Assembly: GCA_964625885.1 (NCBI GenBank)
Contig: CAZVBM010000014.1
Span: forward strand, 1 to 19,619
Origin: CAZRIZ01 sp964625885
GTDB lineage: Bacteria; Patescibacteriota; Saccharimonadia; Saccharimonadales; Saccharimonadaceae
Reading direction: 5' to 3'
DNA: 19,619 nucleotides
Position 1 is the stretch's first letter. Each line of letters starts with the position of its first letter. Below, one piece after another: positions 7,718-15,240 of the stretch. Under the pieces are notes generated by a model. It saw nothing but the letters and a program-made list of their open reading frames with translations, was not told where the DNA came from and made no database searches. A program made the position numbers and the translations under genes.

Positions 7718-7740
7718 AAATCCCTTTCCTTACTGCTCTT

Positions 7741-7769
7741 AGTTTACACTTTTTACAACATTTTTCCAA
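7741..7769 (-). promoter_or_regulatory. Promoter of the winged-helix gene and recJ
   Basis: TTGGAA (7769-7764) and TAAACT (7746-7741) are 17 bp apart. The predicted start is near 7734, just ahead of the ribosome binding site at about 7722-7731. The promoter overlaps the 3' end of the phosphoribosyltransferase-like gene (stop at 7774). Confidence 0.6.
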
Positions 7770-7773
7770 GGCC

Positions 7774-8430
7774 TTATTGCCAATTTAATATGTTTTGGCT
7801 AATAAAGTTGATAGTTTCTTCCTGACTAGGTATGGCGTTGTCGTCATAATAATGATTTGTGCCGATATAATTAGCTTTGACATCTAGTATATGGATCTCA
7901 TCCACCAAGGTGTGCAGCTGATTGACTGCGGCAGTGCAAGAAACAGGAGCAGCGGCGATTATTTTTTGCACTCTAATTGGCTTCAAGAAATCAAGCACTG
8001 CCTCAAAAGAAGTTTTATGATCAAAACCATCACTAACTAAAATAACATTACGATCTTGTAGCAACCTAGCATCAACCGTACCAGCTTCGCCAATCAGACG
8101 ATTGATTTTCTGAAAGGCCTCGCGTTTCTTTTCCTGCAAGTAACCATGAAACTCACTGGTATAGCCGGCAATCTCAAAACGAGACAGTCCACCATCGTAG
8201 GTGAAGTTACCATTTTGCGAAACCGAGCCAAAAACCACACCCTCTCCCGGGACGTCGATTGGCTCAGTCACCAATAACATTAGGAGGGTGTGTAAATAAG
8301 CGGAGATTCTTTGGCCGACAAGAACGCCACCACTGCTCAAAGCCAAAACAGCGCAGTTCTCATAGCGATACCGCTCAAATAACTTTTGTCCCAGCATGTC
8401 GCCAGCTTCGACGCGGCTTTTAAAATACAT
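7774..8430 (-). CDS. Phosphoribosyltransferase-fold protein
   Basis: The 218-residue protein fits the type I PRTase layout: a dimer/hood start (SRVEAGDMLGQKLFERY), a strand and loop ALSSGGVLVGQRIS (about 30-43) where the PPi loop sits, and NVILVSDGFDHKTSFEAVLDF split around 128-148 at the place of the PRPP-binding loop. In active enzymes that loop reads VDDxxxTGxT; here it is VSDGFDHKTS, so the first acidic residue and the TG pair are lost. The next strand IIAAAPVSCTAAV and the late LVDEIHILDV agree with the fold. Whether it binds PRPP is doubtful. It is divergent from priA, and a TAAAAT lies 6 nt before its ATG. Confidence 0.7.
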   Translation of the reverse strand: MYFKSRVEAGDMLGQKLFERYRYENCAVLALSSGGVLVGQRISAYLHTLLMLLVTEPIDVPGEGVVFGSVSQNGNFTYDGGLSRFEIAGYTSEFHGYLQEKKREAFQKINRLIGEAGTVDARLLQDRNVILVSDGFDHKTSFEAVLDFLKPIRVQKIIAAAPVSCTAAVNQLHTLVDEIHILDVKANYIGTNHYYDDNAIPSQEETINFISQNILNWQ

Positions 8431-8436
8431 ATGCTT

Positions 8437-8465
8437 ATTTTATCAGATATAATAGACAGTATGAA
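8437..8465 (-). promoter_or_regulatory. Promoter of the PRTase-fold gene, predicted leaderless
   Basis: TAAAAT (8442-8437) is followed by 6 nt and the ATG at 8430. A weak -35 (TTCATA, 8465-8460) is 17 bp upstream. No ribosome binding site is present. It overlaps the opposing priA -10 box. Confidence 0.45.
8448..8453 (+). promoter_or_regulatory. -10 box of priA, predicted leaderless
   Basis: A perfect TATAAT is followed by 7 nt (AGACAGT) and the ATG at 8461. There is no ribosome binding site. The -35 position holds no good match, so the promoter may need an activator or be weak. Confidence 0.5.
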
Positions 8466-10395
8466 TTATTATTTGGTAGCAACTAGCCAGCTAGCCGTTA
8501 GAAAACAAGATTGCTTGACGTACCACCATCCCAACCAACTTCAAGTCGGACAAATTGTAACGGTACCGCTGGGTAAAAAGTCTGCTACCGGCATAATCTT
8601 TGCAAGCACCGATAAGCCAAACTTTCCTACAAAAATGATTACAGACGTAGTCGAATCAAAACCACTACCAACTAGTCTTATTAAGACCCTAAGCTGGATT
8701 AGTCAGTATTATTGCTCACCACTGCCACAAGTTTTAAAATCTGCCCTACCGTCTGGACTAACTAAAAAACGACGAGCCAAGAATCAATCTAATAAATTAG
8801 TCCGCCATCAAGTCAATTATCTAAAACCAACACCAGAGCAAGAGTCTGCCATAAACAAAATACTCAGATCAGACAATAACACGACTTTACTACATGGCAT
8901 AACGGGCTCGGGTAAAACCACTGCATATCTTGAGGTAGCCAAGCAAACTCTCGAGCAACAAAGAAGCGTGATTATTGTAGTGCCCGAAATCGCCCTTACT
9001 GCTCAGCTGATAAATCAATTTGAAACTTATTTTGATAATATCGTTTTGCTTCATTCTGGACTAACCGAAGCGCAGCGACATCTCAACTGGCGATCCTGCT
9101 TAAATTCCACAGACCCGGTAGTAGTAATCGGCGCCAGATCAGCCATCTTTGCTCCCGTACCAAAACTGGGGTTAGTGGTAATTGACGAGTTTCACGAATC
9201 GAGCTTAAAGCAAGACAAAAACCCTCGTTACCAAACTAGCCGCGTGGCCGCCGTCCTGACCAAAGAGGCTGGGGCTAAGTTAATCCTAGGCAGCGCCACC
9301 CCTCCCATAACCGATTACTGGTTAGCTCAAGCTACCAAGAATCAGATTGTTACCCTGACTCAGTCCGCCCAGTCAGTTCAGCCACCAAAGATGGAGATTG
9401 TTGACATGACTAAAAAGATCAATTTCAGCCACCATAGTTTTCTTTCCAACCAGCTACTCAGCTCAATAAAGCATTCGCTATCTCTCGATGAACAAGCTCT
9501 AATTTTTCACAACCGTCGAGGGTCAAGCAGTGCCACAATCTGTCGTGACTGTGGCTGGCTGGCCACCTGCCCCAAATGCGATGTGCCACTGATTTTGCAT
9601 CATGACCGCTTCAAACTAGTTTGTCACCTTTGCGGCTACAAAACAAAAGCTCCACTTGTCTGCCCAAACTGCCAATCAAGCGAGATAGACAATACCGGGA
9701 TTGGCACCAAACTAATCGAGCGCGAGATAGGACGGCAGTTTCCCGAGGCAAGAATAGCTCGTTTTGATGCCGACAGCGATCCTCTCAAAACTGTCGACAA
9801 AATGTATCAACAGCTAGTTGATGGCGAAGTGAATATCATGATCGGGACGCAAGTCGTTACTAAAGGACTAAACCTACCCAACCTAACCACCGTGGGTATA
9901 GTTCAAGCCGACGCTGGCCTCTCAATACCTGATTACACCACCGAAGAGCGCAACTTCCAGCAGATAGCCCAAGTGGTTGGACGGGTTGGTCGAAACAGCA
10001 AACCAACTCGAGTAATTATTCAAACTTATCAGCCTCAACAGGCCAGCATTCGACTGGGTCTAGAACAAAACTACCAAACATTCTACCAGGAATCGATCAA
10101 AAAGCGCCAACAGCTAAACTATCCGCCTTTTACTTATCTATTAAAACTAAAGGTTACCTACAAGACCGAAGCCAGTTGTGTTTCGCAGGCGACCGAACTC
10201 GCAAAACAAATTAAAAAAAGATATCCTTACGTTGAAGTTGCCGGACCAGCACCAGCTTTCTACGAAAAGCTTCGTGGCCGATACAACTGGCAATTAATCA
10301 TTAAGTCTAAGAAGAGAACTGTTCTGCAAGATATTATCACACTGCTACCAAATAATAATTGGCAATACGATATCGACCCCGAGAGCCTTCTCTGA
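8461..10395 (+). CDS. priA: Primosomal helicase PriA
   Basis: PriA reloads the replisome at stalled forks. I choose the ATG at 8461 (644 residues): the protein then begins MNYYLVATSQ with the 3'-end-binding domain, and the 25 residues upstream do not fit and would overlap the divergent gene. The Walker A motif is GITGSGKT at 146-153. The Walker B motif is DEFH at 242-245, where most PriA have DEEH. A two-zinc cluster has eight cysteines at about 361, 364, 370, 373, 388, 391, 401 and 404. Helicase motifs IMIGTQVVTKGL and QVVGRVGR follow. The C-terminal domain (YPPFTYLLKL, GPAPAFYEKLRGRY) is complete. The stop lies at the start of the def promoter. Confidence 0.96.
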   Translation: MNYYLVATSQLAVRKQDCLTYHHPNQLQVGQIVTVPLGKKSATGIIFASTDKPNFPTKMITDVVESKPLPTSLIKTLSWISQYYCSPLPQVLKSALPSGLTKKRRAKNQSNKLVRHQVNYLKPTPEQESAINKILRSDNNTTLLHGITGSGKTTAYLEVAKQTLEQQRSVIIVVPEIALTAQLINQFETYFDNIVLLHSGLTEAQRHLNWRSCLNSTDPVVVIGARSAIFAPVPKLGLVVIDEFHESSLKQDKNPRYQTSRVAAVLTKEAGAKLILGSATPPITDYWLAQATKNQIVTLTQSAQSVQPPKMEIVDMTKKINFSHHSFLSNQLLSSIKHSLSLDEQALIFHNRRGSSSATICRDCGWLATCPKCDVPLILHHDRFKLVCHLCGYKTKAPLVCPNCQSSEIDNTGIGTKLIEREIGRQFPEARIARFDADSDPLKTVDKMYQQLVDGEVNIMIGTQVVTKGLNLPNLTTVGIVQADAGLSIPDYTTEERNFQQIAQVVGRVGRNSKPTRVIIQTYQPQQASIRLGLEQNYQTFYQESIKKRQQLNYPPFTYLLKLKVTYKTEASCVSQATELAKQIKKRYPYVEVAGPAPAFYEKLRGRYNWQLIIKSKKRTVLQDIITLLPNNNWQYDIDPESLL

Positions 10396-10401
10396 TATAC
10401 T
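10396..10401 (+). promoter_or_regulatory. -10 box of def, predicted leaderless
   Basis: TATACT directly follows the priA stop codon and precedes the def ATG by 7 nt (TGTCCTC). The -35 position holds TCGACC (17 bp upstream, 4 of 6 matches to TTGACA). No ribosome binding site is present. Confidence 0.4.
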
Positions 10402-10408
10402 TGTCCTC

Positions 10409-10969
10409 ATGGAGAAGCTAATTGTTACCCTGCCCGACAAGCGACTCAGGCGAAAATCTGAGCCAGTAATTAAGATTGATGATAGTGTCTACCAAGACAT
10501 TGCCACCATGAAGCAGGCTGCTATTGACTGGGAAAACGGCCGACCAAATGAAATTAGCAGCGCCCTAGCCGCAGTCCAAATTGGCATCATGCGTCGGATA
10601 ATTATTATTCGCGAGGAATCTACGAAACAAGAATTTACAGCCCTAATTAATCCAGAAATTATTAAATCTAGCGGAAAAAAAGAGGTCGATTTTGAAGGCT
10701 GCTTAAGCGTGCCCGATTTTTACGGTAAAGTTGCCCGGTTTCCAAAGATTAAAGTCAAAGCCAAGACCGAAGACGGAAAAACGATTTTTGTTAAAGCCGA
10801 CGGCTTTATGGCACGCACTCTGCAACACGAGATAGACCATCTAAACGGCGTCCCCTTTGTTGATCATATCAAAGGACAAAGAGACGCATTTTATAAATTA
10901 AACAAGAAAGGTGAACTAAAAAAGGTTAATTATGAAGAAGTTGTCGCCGCTGGTATTTTTCGGGACTGA
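10409..10969 (+). CDS. def: Peptide deformylase
   Basis: This metalloenzyme removes the formyl group from the N-terminal methionine of new proteins. The 186-residue protein has motif II EGCLSVP with metal ligand C98 and motif III QHEIDHLNG with H140, E141 and H144. Motif I, usually GxGLAAPQ, reads SSALAAVQ at 50-57: the glutamine is kept but the leading glycines and the proline are changed. This could alter the active-site entrance but is compatible with activity. The 3' end overlaps fmt by 38 nt, so deformylase and formyltransferase are coupled, a classic pairing. Confidence 0.92.
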   Translation: MEKLIVTLPDKRLRRKSEPVIKIDDSVYQDIATMKQAAIDWENGRPNEISSALAAVQIGIMRRIIIIREESTKQEFTALINPEIIKSSGKKEVDFEGCLSVPDFYGKVARFPKIKVKAKTEDGKTIFVKADGFMARTLQHEIDHLNGVPFVDHIKGQRDAFYKLNKKGELKKVNYEEVVAAGIFRD

Positions 10970-11813
10970 AGACCTCAGCGCCGAAATCCTACAAGCATTA
11001 ATTAATTCGGATTTTATAGTTGAAGCCGTTATTACCAAACCAGACCTAATCAGTGGCCGAGGACGAAAAAAACAGCCAACCAAAGTCAAACAACTAGCCC
11101 TAGAATCAGGCATAAAAGTTTTTGAAGTCGCTAGCAAGGAAGATATTCGCCAATCCATAGCTAAAACCAGTGGCAAGACTGGTGTATTAGCCATGTTTGG
11201 CAGAATTATACCCGAAGATGTCATAACCGCCTTTGAGAACGGAATCATCAACGTTCACCCATCACTTCTGCCCAAATATCGTGGCCCTTCACCGATTATC
11301 AGCGCTATTTTAGCCGGAGACAAAACAACCGGAGTTAGCATCATGTCGCTTGTCAACGAAATTGACGCCGGACCGGTTTATAGTCAAGAAGAGATAGAAT
11401 TAACTGGCAGAGAAACAATCGCCGACCTAAACCAAAAGTTAATTAATCTAAGTCGCGAACTACTAATTAGAACCCTTACAAATATTGAAAATGGCCTAGA
11501 GGCAAGACCACAGGATCACGACAAAGCTACTTTCTGCAAAATGATAAAGAAGCCTGACGGCATACTAGATCCACGCTCTTACACCGCCCAAGAGTTAGAA
11601 CGCCAAATTAGAGCTTATGCTATCTGGCCAAAATCTCGCTTGAATTACGGAGGAGGTGAGATTGTTGTATTAAGCGCAACAGTCTCAGATCAACCAGACA
11701 CGAAGCTGTCTGTTCGTTGTAAAGATAACAACTACCTGAATATTAAAACCGTGCTTAGCCCAAATGGAAAGCCAACTTCCTCCCAGCAATATATAAATAA
11801 CTTTCTAGCCTAG
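10932..11813 (+). CDS. fmt: Methionyl-tRNA formyltransferase
   Basis: The enzyme formylates Met-tRNAi with 10-formyltetrahydrofolate so that it can start translation. The 293-residue protein starts MKKLSPLVFFGTEDLS, the first strand of the Rossmann domain. The catalytic triad fits the family: N107 and H109 in INVHPSLLPKYRG, and D145 in NEIDAGPVY. The C-terminal OB-like domain (about 205-293) includes AYAIWPKSRLNYGG. The start at 10932 lies inside def. A later start would remove the first strand, so the 38-nt overlap is probably real; AAAGG lies 6 nt upstream of it. The 3' end overlaps the convergent gene by 9 nt. Confidence 0.95.
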   Translation: MKKLSPLVFFGTEDLSAEILQALINSDFIVEAVITKPDLISGRGRKKQPTKVKQLALESGIKVFEVASKEDIRQSIAKTSGKTGVLAMFGRIIPEDVITAFENGIINVHPSLLPKYRGPSPIISAILAGDKTTGVSIMSLVNEIDAGPVYSQEEIELTGRETIADLNQKLINLSRELLIRTLTNIENGLEARPQDHDKATFCKMIKKPDGILDPRSYTAQELERQIRAYAIWPKSRLNYGGGEIVVLSATVSDQPDTKLSVRCKDNNYLNIKTVLSPNGKPTSSQQYINNFLA

Positions 11814-12221
11814 AAGCTGATCGCGATTAGAAATAATCTCTTGACGAATGTTCTGCATATTATCAGCTACCACTTGAGCGTAGTCGGGTCTATTTAAAGT
11901 TAACCAGCGCGCTGAAGCATATTGTAACAGCAATTTTGGATCGGCTGGGTCCAGTCCCAAAGATTCTTGCATATTTACAAACATATCACTCGAACTGTAT
12001 GTTGGGTCGTTCTCAGTCAGCCACCGAGCAACAAAACTACCGTCGCCCTTATTTAGCAATTTAAACTCATCAATCTGACGACGAGTCATACCAACGGCCA
12101 GTTCGCGCCCAACCCGATCCTCAAGGGTGCTCAAAATATATTTTAGGAAGTCGCCTTTTTGATCTTCTGGCATACCAGCCAGGCCCAACTCGGCCAAAAA
12201 ATCGTTATCCAGTCTTAGCAT
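11805..12221 (-). CDS. DUF5663-like protein of CPR bacteria
   Basis: This 138-residue soluble, acidic, helical protein has no signal peptide or membrane segment. Its N-terminus (LDNDFLAELGLAGMPEDQK) and the following LKYILSTLEDRVGREL recall the DUF5663 domain common in CPR genomes; this assignment is from memory of the pattern. The second half (about 78-130) looks like another helical unit with LLLQYASARWLTLNRPDY. Function is unknown. It follows infB by 24 nt and ends inside the last codons of the convergent fmt, the two stops interlocking around CTAGCCTAG. An extended -10 box upstream may give it its own transcript. Confidence 0.6.
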   Translation of the reverse strand: MLRLDNDFLAELGLAGMPEDQKGDFLKYILSTLEDRVGRELAVGMTRRQIDEFKLLNKGDGSFVARWLTENDPTYSSSDMFVNMQESLGLDPADPKLLLQYASARWLTLNRPDYAQVVADNMQNIRQEIISNRDQLLG

Positions 12222-12232
12222 AATTAGTTACT

Positions 12233-12241
12233 ATTTTAGCA
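12233..12241 (-). promoter_or_regulatory. Extended -10 box upstream of the DUF5663-like gene
   Basis: TGCTAAAAT (12241-12233) is an extended -10 with no good -35. It is 11 nt before the ATG, so the leader would be about 4 nt. Confidence 0.4.
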
Positions 12242-12245
12242 CAGA

Positions 12246-14018
12246 TTATTTAATTTTCCGTGCAATAATCTCTCGCTTCACAAAAACAATCTGATCGTCA
12301 ACCTCGGCCGCCACCTTGCCGTGTGTTTTCAACAACATGCCGCACATCTCACCCTCGACCACGTCTTTGGCGTCCTGTTGATTCTTCTGCACATTCGCAA
12401 CCTCAGCTTCGGCTAAGACCTCTTTCTTGCGCATAATCTTAGCTACCAAACCGTTTGTTATTTGGCCACTAGTAACCAAGCCGCCTAGCACCAATTCGTC
12501 ACGAGCTATTTTAAAGACACCCTTAACTTTTAGACGACCGACTTCCGTCTCTTTAATTTCTGGCGATAGCAACTTCTCCATCTCTAATTTAACATCGTCG
12601 ATTAATTCATAAATGACCTTATAGATCCGAATTGACACACCCAGGCGAGCAGCTAGTTGTTTCAAGGCTGATGAGACCGAGACGTTAAAGCCGTATATGA
12701 TAGTGTTATCACCGACTGCCCGACGTATATCATTCTCTGATATATCACCGACACGACTCTCAACAATGTTGAGCTTAATTTCATCGCCGGCATCGATCAG
12801 CTTCAGGCTATCAATTACTGACGTAAGACTACCCTCAACGTCAGTTTTTATTACAACATTGAAATTCTTAGCCTCGTCAAACTGCTTCATCATTTTTAGC
12901 AGATCACCGCTAGTAACGTTGCTAGTCGCTGCGCTTTCTTGATTACGAATCCTTAGTTCATTAGCTAGTTGCTTGGCTTCTTTCTCGGTTTTGGTTTCAA
13001 CAAACAGTTGGCCGAACTGCGGTAATGATTTAAATCCGGTAACAGTGACTGGCGTTGATGGTTTCGCAATACACATTGGCTTACCAAGATGGTTAGCCAT
13101 GGTCCGCACCTTGCCGTAAGCCTTTCCCGCCACAATAAAATCACCCACCTTTAGGCCGCCTTGTTGAACTAACAATCTGGCAACCGGACCGCGGCCATGC
13201 TCAATCTTAGACTCAATAACTAAACCTTCCGCATCAACATCATAGTCCGCTTTTAGCTCCTCCATCTCGGCCACCAGGAAAACTGATTCCATGAGTTTAT
13301 CAACCCCCTGACCGGTCTTTGCACTAACTGGCACCATAATCGTATCACCACCCCACTCCTCCGGCAACAAATGATTGTCGGTAGATAGCTGGCTCATAAC
13401 TCGATTAACGTCGGCTGTCGGCTTGTCAATTTTGTTTATCGCCACAATGATTTTGGCATTGGCGGTTTGGGCAAATTTGATCGCCTCAACAGTTTGTGGC
13501 TTAACGCCATCATCAGCCGCCACAACAATAATAACCAAGTCGGTTAAATACGCGCCATGTTGCCGCACAGCCGCAAAGGCCTCGTGGCCTGGCGTATCAA
13601 GAAAGGTAATTGGCTTGCCCTGCCACTTGGTCTGATAAGCAGAAATATACTGGGTTATACCCCCAGCTTCCTTATCAGCCACTTTAGTTTTTAATAGATA
13701 GTCAAGCAGAGTAGTCTTGCCATGGTCGACATGCCCCATCACCGCCACAATTGGCGGCCGATTTTCAGCATTCTCAGATAACTTATGTCTCTTAACAATT
13801 TCGTCAGACGCGGTAATCTTTTCTAGAACTACATCAGCCATACCCAATTCGCCAAGAATAATCTCAACTGTTTCGTGATCAATCTTTTGATTAATAGTTG
13901 CTACAATGCCATTTTTAAACAGTTCGCCAATCAAAGAGCCTACCGGGATATTGAGGTTGTTGGCCAATTCATTCACGGTTATAGCTTCCGCCATTTTTAT
14001 GATCTTGTCTTGTGCCAT
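12246..14018 (-). CDS. infB: Translation initiation factor IF-2
   Basis: IF-2 is the GTPase that brings fMet-tRNA to the ribosome. At 590 residues it is the short form without the long charged N-terminal region of many bacteria. An IF2_N-like segment (ITVNELANNLNIPVGSLI) is at about 13-30. The G motifs are GHVDHGKTT (95-103), DTPGHEAF (141-148) and NKID (195-198). Domain II (IESKIEHGRGPVARLLVQQG), domain III and the C-terminal fMet-tRNA-binding domain (RLKVKGVFKI, CGMLLKTHGKV) are complete. The ATG has GGAAGGAG just upstream. It lies 38 nt after rpsA and is probably cotranscribed with it. Confidence 0.97.
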   Translation of the reverse strand: MAQDKIIKMAEAITVNELANNLNIPVGSLIGELFKNGIVATINQKIDHETVEIILGELGMADVVLEKITASDEIVKRHKLSENAENRPPIVAVMGHVDHGKTTLLDYLLKTKVADKEAGGITQYISAYQTKWQGKPITFLDTPGHEAFAAVRQHGAYLTDLVIIVVAADDGVKPQTVEAIKFAQTANAKIIVAINKIDKPTADVNRVMSQLSTDNHLLPEEWGGDTIMVPVSAKTGQGVDKLMESVFLVAEMEELKADYDVDAEGLVIESKIEHGRGPVARLLVQQGGLKVGDFIVAGKAYGKVRTMANHLGKPMCIAKPSTPVTVTGFKSLPQFGQLFVETKTEKEAKQLANELRIRNQESAATSNVTSGDLLKMMKQFDEAKNFNVVIKTDVEGSLTSVIDSLKLIDAGDEIKLNIVESRVGDISENDIRRAVGDNTIIYGFNVSVSSALKQLAARLGVSIRIYKVIYELIDDVKLEMEKLLSPEIKETEVGRLKVKGVFKIARDELVLGGLVTSGQITNGLVAKIMRKKEVLAEAEVANVQKNQQDAKDVVEGEMCGMLLKTHGKVAAEVDDQIVFVKREIIARKIK

Positions 14019-14056
14019 TTTCTCTCCTTCCCAGTAGGCAATCTGTGTAATTTTAA

Positions 14057-15124
14057 TTAATTAGCTAAGCATAACGAAATTTTACGATTTGATTTGTCAA
14101 TTTCTAGTACGCGAAACTTCTTCTTTTCATTAAGAGTAAAAATACTCTCTGGATCAACGTCGTTACCCTTGCCGAGCTCTGATACATGCACTAAAGCTTC
14201 AACGGCTGGACTTAACTGGACAAAAGCTCCAAATGGAGTAATGCGCGTAATTGTACCTTCGATCTCCGAACCTTTTGAGAATTTCTCAACCTCACCCAAC
14301 CATGGGTCCTCGGTCAGCTGTTTCATGCTTAGGCTCAGGCGATCTTTGTCGATATCAATAATCTTGGCGTCAACCTTATCGCCGACCTTGACGTAATCGG
14401 CCGGATTTAGAACTCGCTCCCAGCTAATTTCCGAGATGTGAATTAGCCCCTCGATACCATCGACATTAACAAAAACACCAAAATCAACCACGCCAGTCAC
14501 AACGCCCTTAACAACATCGCCAACCGCCATCTTTTCAAAGACTTCAGCTAAATTGTCCTTAATGGCAGCCTTTTCACTGAAAATCAACTTATTAGTTTTG
14601 CGATCAACATCGATAACACGAGCTTTAATCTTCTTACCGAGAAGCGCATTGAGACGTTGCAGGATCTCATCCTTGTCGTTTGATGAAAGTCGCGGGTAGT
14701 GCTCAGCCGACAGCTGTGACACTGGTAGAAAACCTCTCACACCCTCATATTCAATCAGCAGACCGCCTCGATTAGCATCAAAGGCTTCCACCTCAACGAT
14801 CTCTTCTTCTTCCATTGCCTTAGCGGCCTCTTCCCAGCCCTTATCTTTAGCGGCTTTACGAAGTGACAACAGAACGCGACCGTCTTCCATTTCAGAATCA
14901 ATCACGCTAGCATCGACGCTATCGCCAACCTGTAGATTCCGAGAAAACTCAACTTCACGTCGCGGAACCATACCGACCCCACGCGCACCTAAATCGATTA
15001 AAATTTCGTGCTTCTTTACCGATAAGACCTTGCCCTCAACGATCTCGTCAGTCGCCAGAGGATTGCCTCCGTCGTGCTGAGCTAGCAGCTCATCCATTGT
15101 TAAATTATTTTTGGCTTGTGCCAT
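14057..15124 (-). CDS. rpsA: 30S ribosomal protein S1 (four S1 domains)
   Basis: S1 binds mRNA and helps load it on the small subunit. The 355-residue protein has four S1 (OB-fold) repeats at about 18-89, 107-182, 197-268 and 283-354. The third and fourth are the most typical (VVDFGVFVNVDGIEGLIHISEI split, and ITPFGAFVQLSPAVEALVHVSEL split). E. coli S1 has six, but four-domain forms are usual in Gram-positives and CPR. The first gene of the rpsA-infB unit, it has a strong promoter, a leader with a stem-loop, and a ribosome binding site set unusually far (13 nt) from the ATG with a small hairpin between. Confidence 0.93.
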   Translation of the reverse strand: MAQAKNNLTMDELLAQHDGGNPLATDEIVEGKVLSVKKHEILIDLGARGVGMVPRREVEFSRNLQVGDSVDASVIDSEMEDGRVLLSLRKAAKDKGWEEAAKAMEEEEIVEVEAFDANRGGLLIEYEGVRGFLPVSQLSAEHYPRLSSNDKDEILQRLNALLGKKIKARVIDVDRKTNKLIFSEKAAIKDNLAEVFEKMAVGDVVKGVVTGVVDFGVFVNVDGIEGLIHISEISWERVLNPADYVKVGDKVDAKIIDIDKDRLSLSMKQLTEDPWLGEVEKFSKGSEIEGTITRITPFGAFVQLSPAVEALVHVSELGKGNDVDPESIFTLNEKKKFRVLEIDKSNRKISLCLAN

Positions 15125-15125
15125 A

Positions 15126-15145
15126 AGTCTAAAAAGACTCCTTCC
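15126..15145 (-). promoter_or_regulatory. Distant rpsA ribosome binding site with intervening hairpin
   Basis: GGAAGGAG (15145-15138) is 13 nt from the ATG, more than the normal 5-9. AGTCT and AGACT (15139-15126) can pair around a 4-nt loop in between. Folding would shorten the distance but also covers the last two bases of the site. Confidence 0.45.
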
Positions 15146-15162
15146 TTAATTGTATTTCCTCA

Positions 15163-15193
15163 GGTGCAATTCTAGGCAAAACCTAAAACCACC
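15163..15193 (-). promoter_or_regulatory. Stem-loop in the rpsA leader
   Basis: On the RNA, GGUG pairs with CACC, then a small internal loop, then UUUUAGG pairs with CCUAGAA (one G-U) around a 5-nt loop. It lies in the leader between the rpsA promoter and ribosome binding site and is a candidate for S1 feedback control. It lacks the U-run of a terminator. Confidence 0.4.
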
Positions 15194-15209
15194 ATGATGA
15201 TTAATAATC

Positions 15210-15238
15210 ATTTTACCTGATTAATCTAGATTTTTCAA
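15210..15238 (-). promoter_or_regulatory. Promoter of rpsA-infB
   Basis: TTGAAA (15238-15233), a 17-bp spacer and TAAAAT (15215-15210). The predicted start near 15203 gives a leader of about 80 nt. The -35 box lies 3 nt after the stop of the upstream LPxTG gene. Confidence 0.7.
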
Positions 15239-15240
15239 GA

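Noticed and set aside
7421..8430. Toxin-antitoxin pair of the winged-helix and PRTase-fold genes
   Set aside because: Each has its own promoter, neither resembles a toxin, and the regulator is linked to recJ instead.
8386..8460. Upstream ATG extending PriA by 25 residues
   Set aside because: The extension does not fit the family N-terminus and would overlap the divergent gene; the ATG at 8461 starts directly at the conserved domain.
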